Part shown: piece after piece, positions 18,866 to 28,813 of the stretch
How positions within the stretch are numbered: position 1 is the first letter of the stretch
How the letters are laid out: the number at the start of each line of letters is the position of its first letter
NCBI RefSeq assembly: GCF_001598695.1
Contig: NZ_BCZK01000018.1
Coordinates: forward strand, 1 to 64,000
Origin: Klebsiella oxytoca NBRC 105695
GTDB taxonomy: Bacteria > Pseudomonadota > Gammaproteobacteria > Enterobacterales > Enterobacteriaceae
DNA: 64,000 nt
Direction: 5' to 3'
Notes under the pieces: model-generated
Seen by the model: the letters and a program-made list of their open reading frames with translations, nothing else
What the model was told of the DNA's origin: nothing
The model's database searches: none
Translations under genes and position numbers: made by a program

Positions 18866-19435
18866 ATGAATGTAATTGCAAAGTCCGTTGCAGTTGGATT
18901 ACTGGCAATGGCTGCAGGCAGCGCCTGGGCAAGCGATGGTACTATTGAATTCACGGGTGAAATCACCACCTCTACCTGTGAATTCGCTAACGGCGATACG
19001 GTAAATGTTGAACTGGGCCATTACTCTAATACCCAGTTTAAAACCGTAGGCGACAAATCACCGACTACCCCGTTCACCATTCCGCTGACCAATTGCCCAA
19101 CTGAAGCCTGGAAACATGTTGATGGCAGCGAAAGCAAGTCGTTCCAGCTCTGGCTGGAAACGCGTAATGGCGGTACTACGGGCGCAAATAACGATCTGGT
19201 TGCAGTAACGGGTTCGGCCACGCCTGCGACCGGCGTCGGTATTCGCATCGACCGCGCTTCCGACGGAGCCCAGCTGGCGCTCAATAAACTGAACGACACC
19301 CCGGTCACTTTTGATATCACGGGTGAACAAACGGACGTCAATCTGCAGGCTTACTACGTCTCTACCGTTGAATCTTCGGCCATCACCGCCGGGGAAGCGA
19401 ACGCTTCCGTCGACGTTACCATCGATTATCGTTAA
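18866..19435 (+). CDS. yraH: Fimbrial major subunit
   Basis: Predicted structural pilin, 189 residues. A signal peptide (1-22) ends GSAWA before SDGTIEFTGEI; the mature protein has the FimA-like start, a Cys pair (in TSTCEF and TNCPTE) and the C-terminal donor-strand pattern ending ASVDVTIDYR. It is exported by Sec, folded by the YraI chaperone and assembled by the YraJ usher. A perfect 24-nt palindrome follows the gene, which would favour excess pilin mRNA over the downstream genes. Confidence 0.88.
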   Translation: MNVIAKSVAVGLLAMAAGSAWASDGTIEFTGEITTSTCEFANGDTVNVELGHYSNTQFKTVGDKSPTTPFTIPLTNCPTEAWKHVDGSESKSFQLWLETRNGGTTGANNDLVAVTGSATPATGVGIRIDRASDGAQLALNKLNDTPVTFDITGEQTDVNLQAYYVSTVESSAITAGEANASVDVTIDYR

Positions 19436-19450
19436 TTCTCACGTTGTGCT

Positions 19451-19474
19451 TTTACCCACCATATGGTGGGTAAA
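19451..19474 (+). terminator. 24-nt perfect palindrome, attenuator between yraH and yraI
   Basis: Positions 19451-19462 (TTTACCCACCAT) are the exact reverse complement of 19463-19474, and CTTTTT follows two bases later. This would form a strong intrinsic-type hairpin 15 bases after the pilin stop codon and 21 bases before the chaperone start. Confidence 0.75.
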
Positions 19475-19495
19475 ACTTTTTATTGGAGCCGCAGG

Positions 19496-20188
19496 ATGAA
19501 AGGGAAAACCCTAGTAGCATTGGCCTTGTTGCTTGGAGGATGGGTCAGCCAAAGCCTGGCCGGCGGGATCGTTCTGCAAACCACGCGGGTGATTTACGAC
19601 GCCAGTAAAAAAGAGGCCGCCCTGCCCGTTGCCAATCACAGCAGCAAAATGCCCTATTTATTGCAATCATGGATTGATAATCCGCAAGGAACAATCCGCG
19701 GGCCGTTTATTATGACCCCGCCGCTGTTTCGCCTGAATGCCGGCGACGACTCCTCATTGCGCATTATTAAAACCGAAGGCAATTTGCCGGAAGATAAAGA
19801 GTCGCTGTTTTACGTTAACGTGCGGGCTATTCCGGCCCAATCGAAAAGTGAAGCGGAAAAAACCAACGCGCTGACCCTGGTATTTAAAACCAGAATAAAG
19901 CTTTTCTATCGCCCGGCGCATCTTAAAGGCGCCCCGCAGGATGCGTGGAAATCTATACAATATAAGAGAACGAATAATACCTTAGATATCTATAACCCAT
20001 CCGCCTATTACGTGGTATTTGCCGGCATCGCATTGGGTAAAACAGATTTAACCAATCAGGTTGACTATATCGCTCCCGGCGAGCACAAACAAATTCCGCT
20101 ACCTGCCGCATCGGGTAATACCGTGCAGTGGGCCGCCATCAATGACTATGGCGGTACCACGGCAAAAGAAACTCGGGTACTGCAATAA
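19496..20188 (+). CDS. yraI: Periplasmic fimbrial chaperone
   Basis: PapD/FimC-type chaperone that caps pilin subunits in the periplasm, 230 residues. A signal peptide ends SQSLA before [19 protein letters not shown]; the family [12 protein letters not shown] block and the [12 protein letters not shown] strand are present. The ATG at 19496 follows GGAGCC; an upstream in-frame extension to 19463 would overlap the hairpin and is rejected. Confidence 0.9.
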   Translation: MKGKTLVALALLLGGWVSQSLAGGIVLQTTRVIYDASKKEAALPVANHSSKMPYLLQSWIDNPQGTIRGPFIMTPPLFRLNAGDDSSLRIIKTEGNLPEDKESLFYVNVRAIPAQSKSEAEKTNALTLVFKTRIKLFYRPAHLKGAPQDAWKSIQYKRTNNTLDIYNPSAYYVVFAGIALGKTDLTNQVDYIAPGEHKQIPLPAASGNTVQWAAINDYGGTTAKETRVLQ

Positions 20189-20244
20189 CGCTTACGCAGG
20201 CAAGACGTAAATAACAATAAATAACGGATACGGGCAATCAGGGA

Positions 20245-22770
20245 ATGCAAAGCAACACCACAGGGAAAAAAAACGTGCTGGCGCTTAAAAGCCTTGCTTA
20301 CAGGGTCAGGCACGCTTTGCCGATGATGCTGGCCGGCAGCGGCCTGATATGCCATGTCGCGCAGGCCGATGACTTTTATTTCGATCCTTCGCTGCTGGAA
20401 ACCAACAAAAGCGGCCTGCAAACGGTAGATCTATCAGCCTTCTCTCAGGACAGCGCCCAGCTACCCGGCGAGTATATCGTTGATATTTATATTAATAATA
20501 AGAAGCTGACGCAGCGTAAAATCCCGTTTGTCGCCGGAGATAACCACCAGCTTATCCCCCAGTTTACCGTCGGCCAGCTGCGCGAGCTGGGCTTTAAAGT
20601 TGATGAGATCCCGGCGCTGGCGAAGCTGGACGATGCAGCAAAAGTCACCAACCTCGCGCAAACGGTGCCGAACAGCAGCAGCGAGCTGGATCTCAACCAC
20701 GGTAAGCTGAACATGAGCGTACCGCAAATTATGCTCTACCGCGATGCCAGAGGCTATGTTGACCCCTCCCGCTGGGACAATGGCATCCCGGTGCTGTTCA
20801 CCAACTATAACTTTACCGGTTCAGAGAGCCGCTACGACGGCGGCGAGCGCAGCAGGCGCCAGTATCTGAACATGCAGAACGGCGCCAACCTCGGCCCGTG
20901 GCGGCTGCGCAACTACTCGACCTGGACGCACAACAGCGACACTTCGCAGTGGGACAGCATTAATACCTGGCTGCAGCGGGATATCAAAAGCCTCAAATCG
21001 CAGCTGGTGATGGGCGAAAGCGCGACTGACGGCAGCGTGTTCTCCAGCTATCAGTTTACCGGCGCGCGGCTCTATTCCGATGACAGCATGCTGCCTAACA
21101 GCCAGCGCGGCTTTGCGCCGACGATCCGCGGGATCGCTAACTCCAGCGCTATCGTGACGGTTCGTCAGAACGGTTACACCATTTACCAGAGCACCGTGCC
21201 TGCCGGCGCTTTCGAGATCAACGATCTGTATCCCTCCTCATTCAGCGGCGATTTAGACGTGACGATTGAAGAGGCTGACGGCACCACGCGCCATTTTGTA
21301 CAGCCGTTCTCCTCCCTGCCGATGATGCAGCGGCCGGGGCATCTCAAATATAGCGTCACCGCCGGGCGCTTTCGGGCGGCAGGCTCGGAGGACAGTAAAG
21401 AACCGGAGTTCATTGAAACTACGGGGATTTACGGCCTGAGTAACACCTTTACGCTGTACGGCGGCCTGACGGGCTCCGAGGATTACCAGGCGTTAACTCT
21501 GGGTATCGGCGGTACGCTGGGAGAGTTTGGCGCCCTGTCGATGGATATTGGCCGGGCGGATACCCGCTTTGATAACGGCGACAGCGATTCCGGCTACAGC
21601 TGGCGCACCCAGTACATTAAAGATATTCCAGAGACCGGCACCAATCTATCGCTGGGCTATTACCGCTATACCAGCACTGGCTACTTCACGTTCTCAGATG
21701 CCAACCAGCGGGATATCGACGCCGGCGATCGGCAGAGCAGCGAAATCCAGTTCAGCATTAATCAGAATCTGTTTACCGGCGTCAGTTTTTACGCTTCCGG
21801 TTCGCAGCAGGAATACTGGGACAAAGGGCAGAAGGACAAAAACCTGTCGATTGGCCTTAGCGGCAACCTGTGGGGTGTCAGCTATAACGTCAGCGGCCAG
21901 TTTACCGATTATGCCGATCGCGACAGCGATCGTTCGCTGTCCATCAGCCTCAGCGTACCGCTGGACCGCTGGCTGCCGCACGCTAACGCCAACTGGCGGA
22001 TCACCAGCCAGAAGGATCAAGCGACCCAGCATGAAGTCGGAATCAACGGCTCCCTACTGGAAGATAGCCGTCTGAGCTACAGCCTGAAACAGCGTCAGAG
22101 CGAGAATAACGACAGCAACGGCAGCAGCCTCTATGGCAGCTATCGTTCCGCCTACGGCACCGTCAACGCCGGTTACGATTACAGTTCCGATAACCGCCAG
22201 ATGAGCTATGGCCTGGCCGGCGGCATCGTGGCGCACAGCCACGGCGTCACCTTGTCGCAGCCGCTGGGTAACGCCTTTGCGCTGATTGATGCCGATGGCG
22301 CCTCTGGTATACGCGTCAAAAACTATCCCGGAATCGCTACCGACTACTTCGGCTATGCCGTGATCCCCTACCTGACCTCTTATCAGGAGAACCGTATCTA
22401 TCTGGATACCACCATGATGCCTGACGACGTCGACGTCACCCAGACCATGAAGCTGGTGGTTCCGAGTCAGGGAGCCGCTGTGACCGCGCAGTTTAGCGCC
22501 AAAGTTGGCCAGCGCGTGCTGCTGACGCTGACCGACAGAAACGGTAAACCGCTGCCGTTTGGCGCGATGGCCAGCAGCGAAAGCCAGCAGCAGCAGAGCA
22601 TTGTTGATGAAGGCGGCGTGCTCTATCTCACCGGCGTCAACGAACGGCCGCAGGCCTGGAACGTGCGCTGGGGCAATGAAGAGCATCAGCAGTGCCGATT
22701 TACGTTTAGCCTGCCCGCTAACGGCCAGCGCGCAGCCTCCGTTATTCGCGCCACGACAACATGCCGCTAA
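20245..22770 (+). CDS. yraJ: Outer-membrane fimbrial usher
   Basis: 841-residue usher forming the outer-membrane pore for pilus export. A long signal region (1-45) ends CHVAQA before DDFYFDPSLLETN, the usual mature usher start. Then come the N-terminal periplasmic domain, a beta-barrel of about 24 strands interrupted by the plug, and C-terminal domains with the conserved GNAFALIDADGASGIRV and two Cys near the end (QCRF, TTCR). Fourteen bases separate it from yraK. Confidence 0.92.
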   Translation: MQSNTTGKKNVLALKSLAYRVRHALPMMLAGSGLICHVAQADDFYFDPSLLETNKSGLQTVDLSAFSQDSAQLPGEYIVDIYINNKKLTQRKIPFVAGDNHQLIPQFTVGQLRELGFKVDEIPALAKLDDAAKVTNLAQTVPNSSSELDLNHGKLNMSVPQIMLYRDARGYVDPSRWDNGIPVLFTNYNFTGSESRYDGGERSRRQYLNMQNGANLGPWRLRNYSTWTHNSDTSQWDSINTWLQRDIKSLKSQLVMGESATDGSVFSSYQFTGARLYSDDSMLPNSQRGFAPTIRGIANSSAIVTVRQNGYTIYQSTVPAGAFEINDLYPSSFSGDLDVTIEEADGTTRHFVQPFSSLPMMQRPGHLKYSVTAGRFRAAGSEDSKEPEFIETTGIYGLSNTFTLYGGLTGSEDYQALTLGIGGTLGEFGALSMDIGRADTRFDNGDSDSGYSWRTQYIKDIPETGTNLSLGYYRYTSTGYFTFSDANQRDIDAGDRQSSEIQFSINQNLFTGVSFYASGSQQEYWDKGQKDKNLSIGLSGNLWGVSYNVSGQFTDYADRDSDRSLSISLSVPLDRWLPHANANWRITSQKDQATQHEVGINGSLLEDSRLSYSLKQRQSENNDSNGSSLYGSYRSAYGTVNAGYDYSSDNRQMSYGLAGGIVAHSHGVTLSQPLGNAFALIDADGASGIRVKNYPGIATDYFGYAVIPYLTSYQENRIYLDTTMMPDDVDVTQTMKLVVPSQGAAVTAQFSAKVGQRVLLTLTDRNGKPLPFGAMASSESQQQQSIVDEGGVLYLTGVNERPQAWNVRWGNEEHQQCRFTFSLPANGQRAASVIRATTTCR

Positions 22771-22783
22771 GGAACATGACACC

Positions 22784-23875
22784 ATGAAAAACGCGATTTA
22801 TCTTTTAACCGGCGGCATTGCTCTCGCCCTGTTTGCCGCAGCACCGGCACGCGCGGCGATGGGCGGCTGCGAAGCCGTAGGCGGGCCTGCTAATTTTACT
22901 ACCAGCTTTGCCAATGACTGGACAAAAGAGCAAAACGTCGCCGGAACTTTAATAGACATGACCTCCGGCACCAACTCCGGCGGCAGCTATAAAATGATTT
23001 GCGACTGCCCCGCCAACACCGGGGTTAACCTCTACTATTCAGCAACCACGCCGTTAGCTCACTCCGGCTATTCCGGATTTCAAAAATTAAACGACAGCCT
23101 GAATATTAAAACGGTGATTACCGATATACCCGGCGTATCGGCGCTTACGGTTCCTACTAACATAAACTCACCGGTTAGAGGCGAAGGTTATTTTAAGGCT
23201 GCAAACGATAATGGCGTATGCAGCGGCGATCCTGAAGATCAACGCGCCGGGACATTTACCGTAGGCAGTAACGTCAGCATTACCTTTCGCGTCACGAAAT
23301 CTTTTTTAGGCCGGATGGAGATCCCCAGCACGCATATTGCTACCCTCCAGTCGGCCTGGAGTAGCACCGTTAATTATGCAAAAAACGTCTACAAAGATAT
23401 TGCCGATATTTATCTCGAGGGCAGCATCACCGTTCCGCAAAGCTGTAAGATTAACGAAGGCGATGTCATTCGGGTCGACCTTGGGCAAATCAGCGCCTCA
23501 AAATTCACCACTAAGGACCACATGCCTGACGGATATACGCCTGTAAGGTTTGATATTGTCTACGATTGCGGGGATACATCCTTGTTTGGACAAAATGACT
23601 ATATCAGTCTGGCTGTTCAGGGTGAAGACATCGCCGATCAGTACACATTAGCCGCCCGCCGTAGAGAATCAGATAATGTCGCGGATATTGGGATCCATAT
23701 AAATAACCTTACCGCGGGGGCAGGTCTTATCACCGTTACAGGAGACTCTGGTATGACTTTAGCTGATTCGGCAGGCGTTCTCCATATGCGGGCATACCCC
23801 ATTAATCTGGTCGGAGGGGCCCTACAGCCAGGGCCTTTCCGTACCTCTGCAACCCTCACCGCAACGGTTAGATAG
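22784..23875 (+). CDS. yraK: Fimbrial tip adhesin-like protein
   Basis: 363 residues, the length of E. coli YraK. A signal peptide (1-25) ends APARA before AMGGCEAVGG. The N-terminal 200 residues, with several Cys (ICDCPAN, GVCSGD), look like a receptor-binding domain. The C-terminal 150 residues form a pilin domain beginning VPQSCKINEGDVIRVDLG and ending in a TATVR strand. Last gene of the operon, it is the probable tip adhesin. Ligand unknown. Confidence 0.86.
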   Translation: MKNAIYLLTGGIALALFAAAPARAAMGGCEAVGGPANFTTSFANDWTKEQNVAGTLIDMTSGTNSGGSYKMICDCPANTGVNLYYSATTPLAHSGYSGFQKLNDSLNIKTVITDIPGVSALTVPTNINSPVRGEGYFKAANDNGVCSGDPEDQRAGTFTVGSNVSITFRVTKSFLGRMEIPSTHIATLQSAWSSTVNYAKNVYKDIADIYLEGSITVPQSCKINEGDVIRVDLGQISASKFTTKDHMPDGYTPVRFDIVYDCGDTSLFGQNDYISLAVQGEDIADQYTLAARRRESDNVADIGIHINNLTAGAGLITVTGDSGMTLADSAGVLHMRAYPINLVGGALQPGPFRTSATLTATVR

Positions 23876-23882
23876 CCAAGTC

Positions 23883-23913
23883 CGCCTTTCCTGACGCGCT
23901 ATCAGGAAGGCGG
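23883..23913. terminator. Hairpin between convergent yraK and rsmI
   Basis: CGCCTTTCCTGA and TCAGGAAGGCG form an 11-bp stem with one bulged base between the ends of two converging genes. There is no strong T tract, so it may serve weakly in both directions. Confidence 0.5.
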
Positions 23914-23925
23914 TAATTCGCAGTA

Positions 23926-24786
23926 TTACCCCTGCTGCTCCAGAGCATACTTATACAGCGCGTTTTTCTTCACGCCGTGAATTTCTGCGGCCAGGGCAGC
24001 GGCTTTTTTCAACGGTAGCTCGGCCTGCAGCAGGGCCAGCGTGCGCAGCGCCACCGCCGGCAGCGCCTCTTCCTGCGCTTTAAAACCCTCGACGATGAGC
24101 ACCATCTCGCCTTTACGGCGGTTTTCATCTTCTTTCACCCATGCCAGCAGCTCGCCGATGGGCGCGCCGTGAATCGATTCCCAGGTTTTGGTTAGCTCTC
24201 GCGCCAGCACCACGTAGCGGGACTCGCCCAGTACCGTGCAGATATCTTCCAGGCTTTCCAGCAGGCGGTGGGTCGATTCATAGAAGATAATGGTGCGCGG
24301 CTCTTCTTCCAGCGCCTTCAGCGTATCGCGACGCCCTTTAGACTTCGCAGGCAGAAAACCTTCGTAGCAGAAACGATCCGACGGCAGCCCCGCCGCGCTC
24401 AGCGCCGCAATCGCCGCGCAGGGGCCGGGCAGCGGCACCACGCGGATATTGGCCTCGCGGCAGGTGCGCACCAGATGGTAACCGGGATCGTTAATCAGCG
24501 GGGTTCCGGCATCGGAAACCAGGGCGATGTTTTGCCCCTCTTTTAGCTTCGCCACCAGCGTTTCCGCTTTTTGCTGCTCGTTATGGTCATGAAGCGCAAA
24601 TAACCGGGCGTTAATCGCAAAATGCTGCAGCAGCAAACCGGTATGGCGGGTATCCTCGGCCGCAACTAAATCAACGGCTTGCAACACTTCCAGCGCGCGT
24701 TGCGTGATATCAGACAGATTCCCTATCGGAGTGGGCACAATATAGAGCTGTCCCTGAGAATTATCTGCTGATTCGTGTTGTTTCAT
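23926..24786 (-). CDS. rsmI: 16S rRNA C1402 2'-O-methyltransferase RsmI
   Basis: SAM-dependent enzyme methylating the ribose of C1402 in the 16S decoding centre. 286 residues, the E. coli length. Tetrapyrrole-methylase fold motifs: [59 protein letters not shown] and FYESTHRL. It is divergent from lpoA, with a 63-bp gap, as in E. coli (old name yraL). Confidence 0.96.
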   Translation of the reverse strand: MKQHESADNSQGQLYIVPTPIGNLSDITQRALEVLQAVDLVAAEDTRHTGLLLQHFAINARLFALHDHNEQQKAETLVAKLKEGQNIALVSDAGTPLINDPGYHLVRTCREANIRVVPLPGPCAAIAALSAAGLPSDRFCYEGFLPAKSKGRRDTLKALEEEPRTIIFYESTHRLLESLEDICTVLGESRYVVLARELTKTWESIHGAPIGELLAWVKEDENRRKGEMVLIVEGFKAQEEALPAVALRTLALLQAELPLKKAAALAAEIHGVKKNALYKYALEQQG

Positions 24787-24849
24787 TGTCTCGTCCGTAT
24801 TGCCGAATTAATATTGAGCATTGAGCCAAAAAAATATCACTGGACACAT

Positions 24850-26931
24850 ATGGTACCGTCAACATTTCTTCGTTCTAAACCCGTGCGTTGTCTGCCCGTA
24901 CTGCTGGCCGCTCTGATCTTTGCCGGCTGCGGCACCCACACCCCGGACCAAAGCACGGCGTATTTGCAGGGTACGGCACAGGCAGACTCCAGTTACTATC
25001 TGCAACAGATGCAGCAAAGCTCGAATGATAGCAAGACCAACTGGCAATTACTCGCCATTCGTGCACTGCTGAAAGAAGGTAAGAAACCGCAGGCCGTTGA
25101 GCTGTTCAACCAGCTGCCGTCCGGTCTTAACGCTGCGCAAAGTCGCGAACGGTCGTTGCTGGCGGTAGAAGTGAAGCTGGCGCAGAACGACTTCCAGGGC
25201 GCGCAGGCGCTGCTGAGCAAACTCGATCCGGCAAGCTTTGAGCAGAACCAGCTGCCGCGCTACTGGCAGGCGCAAATTGACGCCAGCCAGGGGCAGCCTT
25301 CGCTGAACCTGCTGCGGGCCCTGGTCGCTCAGCAGCCGCTGCTGAGCCTGGCCGCGCAAAAGCAGAAGAACATCGACGCGACCTGGAAAGCGCTCACCGC
25401 GATGACCAAAGATCAGGCCTACGCGCTGGTGATTAACGCCGACGAGAACGTTCTGCAGGGCTGGCTGGACCTGCAGCGCATGTGGTTTGATAACCGCAGC
25501 GATCCGACAATGCTCAAAGCAGGCATCAAAGACTGGCAGACCCGCTATCCGCAAAACCCGGGCGCGAAAATGCTGCCGACGCAGCTCGTCAATATGCAAA
25601 ACTACCAGGCCGCATCGACCAATAAAATCGCGCTGCTGCTGCCGCTTAACGGTCAGGCGGCCATTTTTGGCCGGACTATCCAGCAGGGCTTTGAAGCGGC
25701 GAAAAACGGCGCGCCTGCCGTTTCCGGAAGCGCGGTGCCCGCCCAGGTCGCCCAGGCGGCGAATGTTGCCGATAGCGCAGTGGTAAGCCCGTCGCAGGCG
25801 GAAGTAACCGATCTGACGGCGACGAACAGCGCTCAGGCGCCAGTACAAACGCCAGCTGCCGACCAGGCGCAAGCTCAGGCGCCGGTCACCGCACCGGAGG
25901 CGACATCCGCCCCGGCGCCGGAGACCACCAGCCAGCCGGTACAGGCACCGCAGACTCAGGCTGTGTCCGCCACCCCGGCTAACCCGGCCGCCGAGCTGAA
26001 AATCTATGACACCACCACGCAACCGATGAGCCAGCTACTGGCTCAGGTACAGCAGGACGGCGCGACCATCGTCGTCGGCCCGCTGCTGAAAGATAACGTC
26101 GAACAGGTCATCAAGAGCAATACCTCGCTGAACGTGCTGGCGCTCAACCAGCCGGAGAAAATCGAAAACCGGGTTAATATCTGCTATTTCGCCCTCTCTC
26201 CGGAAGACGAAGCTCGCGACGCGGCGCACCACATACACGATCAGGGTAAACAAACTCCGCTGCTGCTGGTGCCGCGCGGCGCGCTGGGCGATCGCGTGGT
26301 TAATGCCTTTGCCAATGAGTGGCTGAAGCTGGGGGGCGGCACGGTACTGCAACAGCGTTTAGGTTCCACGGCCGAGCTGCGCGGCAGCGTTAACAGCGGT
26401 ATTTCATTAAGCGGTACGCCGGTTTCTACCCTGCCGTCAGCGCAGGACAGCGCTCTGGGAAGCCCGAGCGATGTGCCGGTCAGCAGCACCGGCGGCGTCG
26501 ACGCCGCGTACATCCTGGCGACGCCGGAACAAATTGCTTACGTCAAGCCGATGATTGCCCTGCGTAACGGTAGCCAGAGCGGCGTGACGTTGTACGCCAG
26601 CTCCCGCAGCGCCCAGGGAACCTCCGGCCCGGACTTCCGTCTGGAGATGGAAGGCCTGCAATACAGCGAAATCCCGATGCTGGCGGGAAGCAACCCGGCG
26701 CTGCAGCAGCAGGCGCTGGCCGCCGTTCGTAACGACTACTCGCTGGCGCGCCTGTACGCCATGGGCGCCGACGCCTGGTCTCTGGCCAACCACTTCTCGC
26801 AGATGCGCCAGGTGCCAGGCTTTGAGCTGAACGGCAATACCGGCGATCTTACGGCCACGCAGGATTGCGTGATCAACAGGAAACTGTCATGGCTCAAATA
26901 CCAGGGTGGGCAAATCGTCGCAGCCAACTAA
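24850..26931 (+). CDS. lpoA: Penicillin-binding protein activator LpoA
   Basis: Outer-membrane lipoprotein that reaches through the periplasm to stimulate PBP1A. 693 residues; the lipobox LIFAGC puts the lipidated Cys at 27. The N-terminal TPR-like domain spans about 30-255. The C-terminal domain resembles a periplasmic binding protein: it begins [19 protein letters not shown] near 258, is interrupted by a Pro/Ala/Gln-rich disordered stretch (about 290-380) and resumes at [11 protein letters not shown]. The ATG at 24850 restores the conserved start MVPSTF; the ORF opens 25 codons earlier inside the divergent promoter. Its 3' end overlaps yraN by 43 bases. Confidence 0.95.
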   Translation: MVPSTFLRSKPVRCLPVLLAALIFAGCGTHTPDQSTAYLQGTAQADSSYYLQQMQQSSNDSKTNWQLLAIRALLKEGKKPQAVELFNQLPSGLNAAQSRERSLLAVEVKLAQNDFQGAQALLSKLDPASFEQNQLPRYWQAQIDASQGQPSLNLLRALVAQQPLLSLAAQKQKNIDATWKALTAMTKDQAYALVINADENVLQGWLDLQRMWFDNRSDPTMLKAGIKDWQTRYPQNPGAKMLPTQLVNMQNYQAASTNKIALLLPLNGQAAIFGRTIQQGFEAAKNGAPAVSGSAVPAQVAQAANVADSAVVSPSQAEVTDLTATNSAQAPVQTPAADQAQAQAPVTAPEATSAPAPETTSQPVQAPQTQAVSATPANPAAELKIYDTTTQPMSQLLAQVQQDGATIVVGPLLKDNVEQVIKSNTSLNVLALNQPEKIENRVNICYFALSPEDEARDAAHHIHDQGKQTPLLLVPRGALGDRVVNAFANEWLKLGGGTVLQQRLGSTAELRGSVNSGISLSGTPVSTLPSAQDSALGSPSDVPVSSTGGVDAAYILATPEQIAYVKPMIALRNGSQSGVTLYASSRSAQGTSGPDFRLEMEGLQYSEIPMLAGSNPALQQQALAAVRNDYSLARLYAMGADAWSLANHFSQMRQVPGFELNGNTGDLTATQDCVINRKLSWLKYQGGQIVAAN

Positions 26932-27275
26932 GTAAACAGACCGGCGATGCCTGGGAAATGCAGGCGCGCCGCTGGCTGGAGCGCCAGGGTTTGCGCTTTA
27001 TCGCCGCCAACGTCCGCGAGCGCGGCGGCGAGATTGACCTCATCATGCGCGACGGTAGCGTCACCGTATTTGTCGAAGTACGCTATCGTCGCAGCGCAAG
27101 CTACGGCGATGCCGCTTCCAGCGTCACGCCGCAAAAGCAACAAAGACTGCTCAAAGCCGCGCGTCTGTGGCTCTGCCGACAGAATGGGAGCTTTGAGACT
27201 GTGGATTGCCGTTTCGATGTGGTAGCCTTCACCGGAAACGACATCCAATGGCTAAAAAACGCCTTTGGCGAATAG
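26889..27275 (+). CDS. yraN: YraN family protein (UPF0102), nuclease-like fold
   Basis: 128 residues, function unknown. UPF0102 proteins share the Holliday-junction-resolvase/PD-(D/E)XK fold: the candidate motif is [11 protein letters not shown] followed by [10 protein letters not shown]. The start [11 protein letters not shown] at 26889 lies inside the end of lpoA (43-base overlap), so it is probably translationally coupled. It is followed directly by an ERIC element. Confidence 0.9.
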   Translation: MAQIPGWANRRSQLSKQTGDAWEMQARRWLERQGLRFIAANVRERGGEIDLIMRDGSVTVFVEVRYRRSASYGDAASSVTPQKQQRLLKAARLWLCRQNGSFETVDCRFDVVAFTGNDIQWLKNAFGE

Positions 27276-27277
27276 CG

Positions 27278-27469
27278 TATACCCAAAATAATTGGAGTTG
27301 CAGGACAAAGCACTTGTGCTTTGAACAGCGCTGGCGCTGGCCCCGAAGGGGCGAGACCGCAGGCCGAGTAACGCGGCAAGCGAGAAAGTCCCGATGAGCT
27401 GACTCAAGTCAGTGATTCGGGCGAACGAGCGTAGCCAACGCACAAGCAACCTGAAGTATGATGGGTAAA
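27278..27469. repeat. ERIC element with a 65-bp internal insert
   Basis: Begins TATACCC three bases after the yraN stop and ends ATGGGTAAA. Its outer parts align with the ERIC at 5000-5126 (GGAGTTGCA..., GTGATTCGGGCGAACGAGCG, AGCCAACGCA), but it is 192 bp against 127. The extra bases lie at about 27305-27371 and contain the inverted repeats CAAAGCAC/GTGCTTTG (27306-27323) and GCCCC/GGGGC (27340-27352). It would be transcribed between yraN and diaA. Confidence 0.85.
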
Positions 27470-27486
27470 ATGAATTAAGGGATCCC

Positions 27487-28077
27487 GTGCTCGACAGAAT
27501 CAAAGCCTGCTTCACCGAAAGCATTCAAACCCAAATTGCAGCAGCGGAAGCACTCCCGGACGCCATCTCCCGTGCGGCTATGACGCTCGTACAATCGCTG
27601 CTGAACGGCAACAAAATTCTCTGTTGTGGTAATGGCACTTCCGCCGCCAACGCACAGCATTTTGCTGCCAGCATGATTAATCGTTTCGAAACTGAACGCC
27701 CTGGTTTACCCGCCATTGCACTAAATACCGATAATGTGGTCTTAACCGCAATTGCCAACGATCGCCTGCATGATGAAATCTATGCCAAGCAGGTGCGGGC
27801 GTTGGGACACGCCGGCGACGTACTGCTGGCGATTTCTACGCGCGGCAATAGCCGGGATATCGTGAAAGCCGTGGAAGCGGCGGTCACCCGCGATATGACT
27901 ATCGTGGCGTTAACCGGTTATGACGGCGGTGAACTGGCTGGCCTCTTAGGGCAGCAGGACGTCGAAATCCGCATTCCCTCGCATCGCAGCGCGCGAATTC
28001 AGGAAATGCATATGCTCACCGTCAATTGTCTGTGCGATTTGATCGATAACACGCTTTTTCCACACCAGGACGATTAA
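27487..28077 (+). CDS. diaA: DnaA initiator-associating protein DiaA
   Basis: 196-residue SIS-domain protein that binds DnaA as a tetramer and promotes orderly assembly at oriC. The length equals E. coli DiaA. SIS features: [39 protein letters not shown] and [15 protein letters not shown]. The start is GTG at 27487, as in E. coli, with TTAAGG 8 bases upstream. It is 9 bases from dolP. Confidence 0.95.
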   Translation: MLDRIKACFTESIQTQIAAAEALPDAISRAAMTLVQSLLNGNKILCCGNGTSAANAQHFAASMINRFETERPGLPAIALNTDNVVLTAIANDRLHDEIYAKQVRALGHAGDVLLAISTRGNSRDIVKAVEAAVTRDMTIVALTGYDGGELAGLLGQQDVEIRIPSHRSARIQEMHMLTVNCLCDLIDNTLFPHQDD

Positions 28078-28086
28078 GGAGAACAC

Positions 28087-28662
28087 ATGAAGGCTCTCTC
28101 GCCCCTCGCCATTCTGCTGTCTGCGCTACTGCTTCAGGGATGCGTTGCCGCAGCGGTAGTTGGCACGGCAGCGGTCGGCACCAAAGCCGCGACGGACCCG
28201 CGTACGGTAGGTACTCAGGTGGATGACAGCACGCTGGAGCTACGCGTCAACAGCGCGCTATCCAAAGATGAACAAATTAAGAAACAGGCCCGCATCAACG
28301 TGACCGCCTACCAGGGTAAAGTCCTGCTGACCGGTCAGTCTCCAACGCCAGACCTCTCCGCGCGCGCGAAGCAAATCGCAATGGGCGTAGAAGGGACAAC
28401 GGAGGTGTTTAATGAAGTGCGTCAGGGCCAGCCGATCGGCTTAGGTACCGCCTCTTCGGATACCTGGATCACCACCAAAGTCCGCTCCCAGCTGCTGGGT
28501 ACCGACCAGGTGAAATCCTCCAACGTGAAGGTAACAACCGAAAATGGCGAAGTGTTCCTGATGGGTCTGGTTACCGACCGTGAAGGACGCGCGGCGGCGG
28601 ATATCGCCAGCCGGGTAAGCGGCGTGACTCGCGTCACCACCGCTTTTACCTATATCAAGTAA
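28087..28662 (+). CDS. dolP: Outer-membrane lipoprotein DolP (division and BON domain)
   Basis: 191-residue lipoprotein supporting outer-membrane integrity and BAM function. Lipobox LLLQGC puts the lipidated Cys at 19. Two BON domains follow: about 47-115 (LRVNSALSKDEQIKKQARINV) and 125-190 (WITTKVRSQLLGTDQVKSSNVKV). AAGGAG precedes the ATG. Formerly yraP. It ends the diaA-dolP unit and is followed by REP-like repeats. Confidence 0.95.
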   Translation: MKALSPLAILLSALLLQGCVAAAVVGTAAVGTKAATDPRTVGTQVDDSTLELRVNSALSKDEQIKKQARINVTAYQGKVLLTGQSPTPDLSARAKQIAMGVEGTTEVFNEVRQGQPIGLGTASSDTWITTKVRSQLLGTDQVKSSNVKVTTENGEVFLMGLVTDREGRAAADIASRVSGVTRVTTAFTYIK

Positions 28663-28667
28663 ACGTT

Positions 28668-28813
28668 AACCCTCCCGGCTTGCGCTTTGCTGAGCCGGGC
28701 TACGGGTTCATCGCCTGCTGTAGGCCCGTAGCCCGAACAGGCGCACAGCGCCGCCTCCGGGAAGGTCATCAGCAAGCCCGGACAGGCGCGCAGCGCCGCC
28801 TCCGGGAAAGTCA
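28668..28813. repeat. REP/BIME-like palindromic repeat array
   Basis: Between convergent dolP and yraQ. Two near-identical units of about 40 bp, each reading AGCCCG/ACAGGCGC.CAGCGCCGCC.CCGGGAA.GTCATCAG with small changes, run in tandem at about 28731-28769 and 28776-28817. A preceding unit has GAGCCGGGCTACGGG and GGCCCGTAGCCCG in inverted orientation (28692-28733). GC-rich imperfect palindromes of this kind between convergent genes are typical REP/BIME elements. They may stabilise mRNA 3' ends. Confidence 0.75.

Noticed and set aside
28668-28813. CRISPR array
   Set aside because: Only two or three palindromic units with no regular spacers and no cas genes; REP-like repeats explain it better.
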